This document shows, in pieces, positions 63,601-64,000 of a stretch of DNA of 64,000 nucleotides. The first letter of the stretch is position 1; each line of letters begins with the position of its first letter. The translations under genes were made by a program, and so were the position numbers. The notes beneath the pieces are model-generated. The model was given only the letters and a program-made list of their open reading frames with translations, was not told the DNA's origin and did not search any database. The DNA comes from Datnioides undecimradiatus (Eukaryota > Chordata > Actinopteri > Lobotiformes > Datnioididae): the NCBI GenBank assembly GCA_008933995.1, contig WARS01000033.1, positions 7,950,287 to 8,014,286 of the forward strand. The letters run 5' to 3'.

Positions 63601-64000
63601 AAATGTAGTTTCACTAAAGCTTCAAAATTTCCCCAGACACCAGTCTTATTGAATCAGAGACATCAGTCATATCGGTGATACATTTTTTTTTCCAGAAGAT
63701 GAGTGGTACAATGTATTACTGTACGTGCATCTTAGGATGTAGCGGTTATATTACAATACATTGTTTTATGATGGGTGACTGCTCTTTTCACTCAGATGAT
63801 CCTCTGTTATCACCTTTGGACGTCCCCTTGATTTATGATCTCATTTCCCGTCGTGTTGGGAAATATGTAACCATTTTCATTTATAAAATCAAGTCAGTGT
63901 GACAGGTTGGTCATTTCTGTGAGCTCGTCTGGGACCCATATGTCTTGCAATATGAGGTCACACACTCGGTTGTTCTCCTCTAAGATTAAACTTGTGAGTG
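60651..64000 (+). other. Probable first intron of the divergent gene
   Basis: Follows the GTGAGT donor at 60651. It has an AAT microsatellite at its start and otherwise AT-rich sequence with chance ORFs. Acceptor-like sequences (for example TTTTTTTTTCCAG near 63695) exist, but none is followed by a frame I can support. Confidence 0.45.
60747..60769. repeat. (AAT)n microsatellite
   Basis: Seven or so AAT units. Confidence 0.9.

Noticed and set aside
63675-63902. Possible second exon of the divergent gene after a TTTTTTTCCAG acceptor
   Set aside because: The frame that follows is Cys/Tyr/Ile-rich with no conserved features, and no donor in a sensible place was evident.
1-64000. CRISPR arrays, bacterial operons, prophage, tRNA or rRNA genes
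   Set aside because: None seen by eye; gene structure and repeats are those of a vertebrate nuclear genome. A tRNA scan was not possible here.

Overview
The window is nuclear DNA from a vertebrate, almost certainly a ray-finned (teleost) fish. It has AT-rich intergenic DNA, spliced genes with GT/AG introns, many (GT)n and (GA)n microsatellites, and copies of repeats typical of teleost genomes. The recognisable content is a small clustered-protocadherin locus on the minus strand, so it reads from high to low coordinates.

Layout in transcription order on the minus strand. (1) 54644-50247 is a self-contained four-exon protocadherin gene: one large 'variable-type' exon (six cadherin repeats, membrane helix, cytoplasmic tail) plus three small exons forming its own C-terminal tail. 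(2) 45562-43112 and 27699-25159 are two protocadherin-alpha variable exons, each with its own ATG, signal peptide, ectodomain, membrane helix and phase-0 splice donor. (3) 22920-22862, 19199-19114 and 12352-12039 are the three constant exons of the alpha subcluster. They encode a 152-residue tail ending in a lysine-rich block, and all junctions were checked for reading phase. Either variable exon spliced to these exons gives a complete alpha protocadherin, a homophilic neuronal adhesion receptor. I see no other variable exon between 28 and 43 kb or between 46 and 50 kb, so the alpha array here appears to hold only two.

Flanks. At 1-1189 a long open exon on the minus strand belongs to an unrecognised gene running off the window, so no gamma subcluster directly follows the alpha constant exons here. 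At 60241-60650 a CpG-rich promoter and a short first coding exon start a divergent plus-strand gene that continues past the window, marking the 5' edge of the cluster.

The most interesting points are these. The stand-alone protocadherin's private tail has the same intron phases (0, 2, 1) as the alpha constant region and mixes a gamma-like NVYIPG motif with an alpha-like F-x-S/T-F-G-K-K motif. RFX-type X-box palindromes recur around the alpha constant exons. A long CT tract sits directly before the constant exon 1 acceptor. Several DNA-transposon copies are present, including a 931-bp hAT-type element with a perfect 8-bp target-site duplication.
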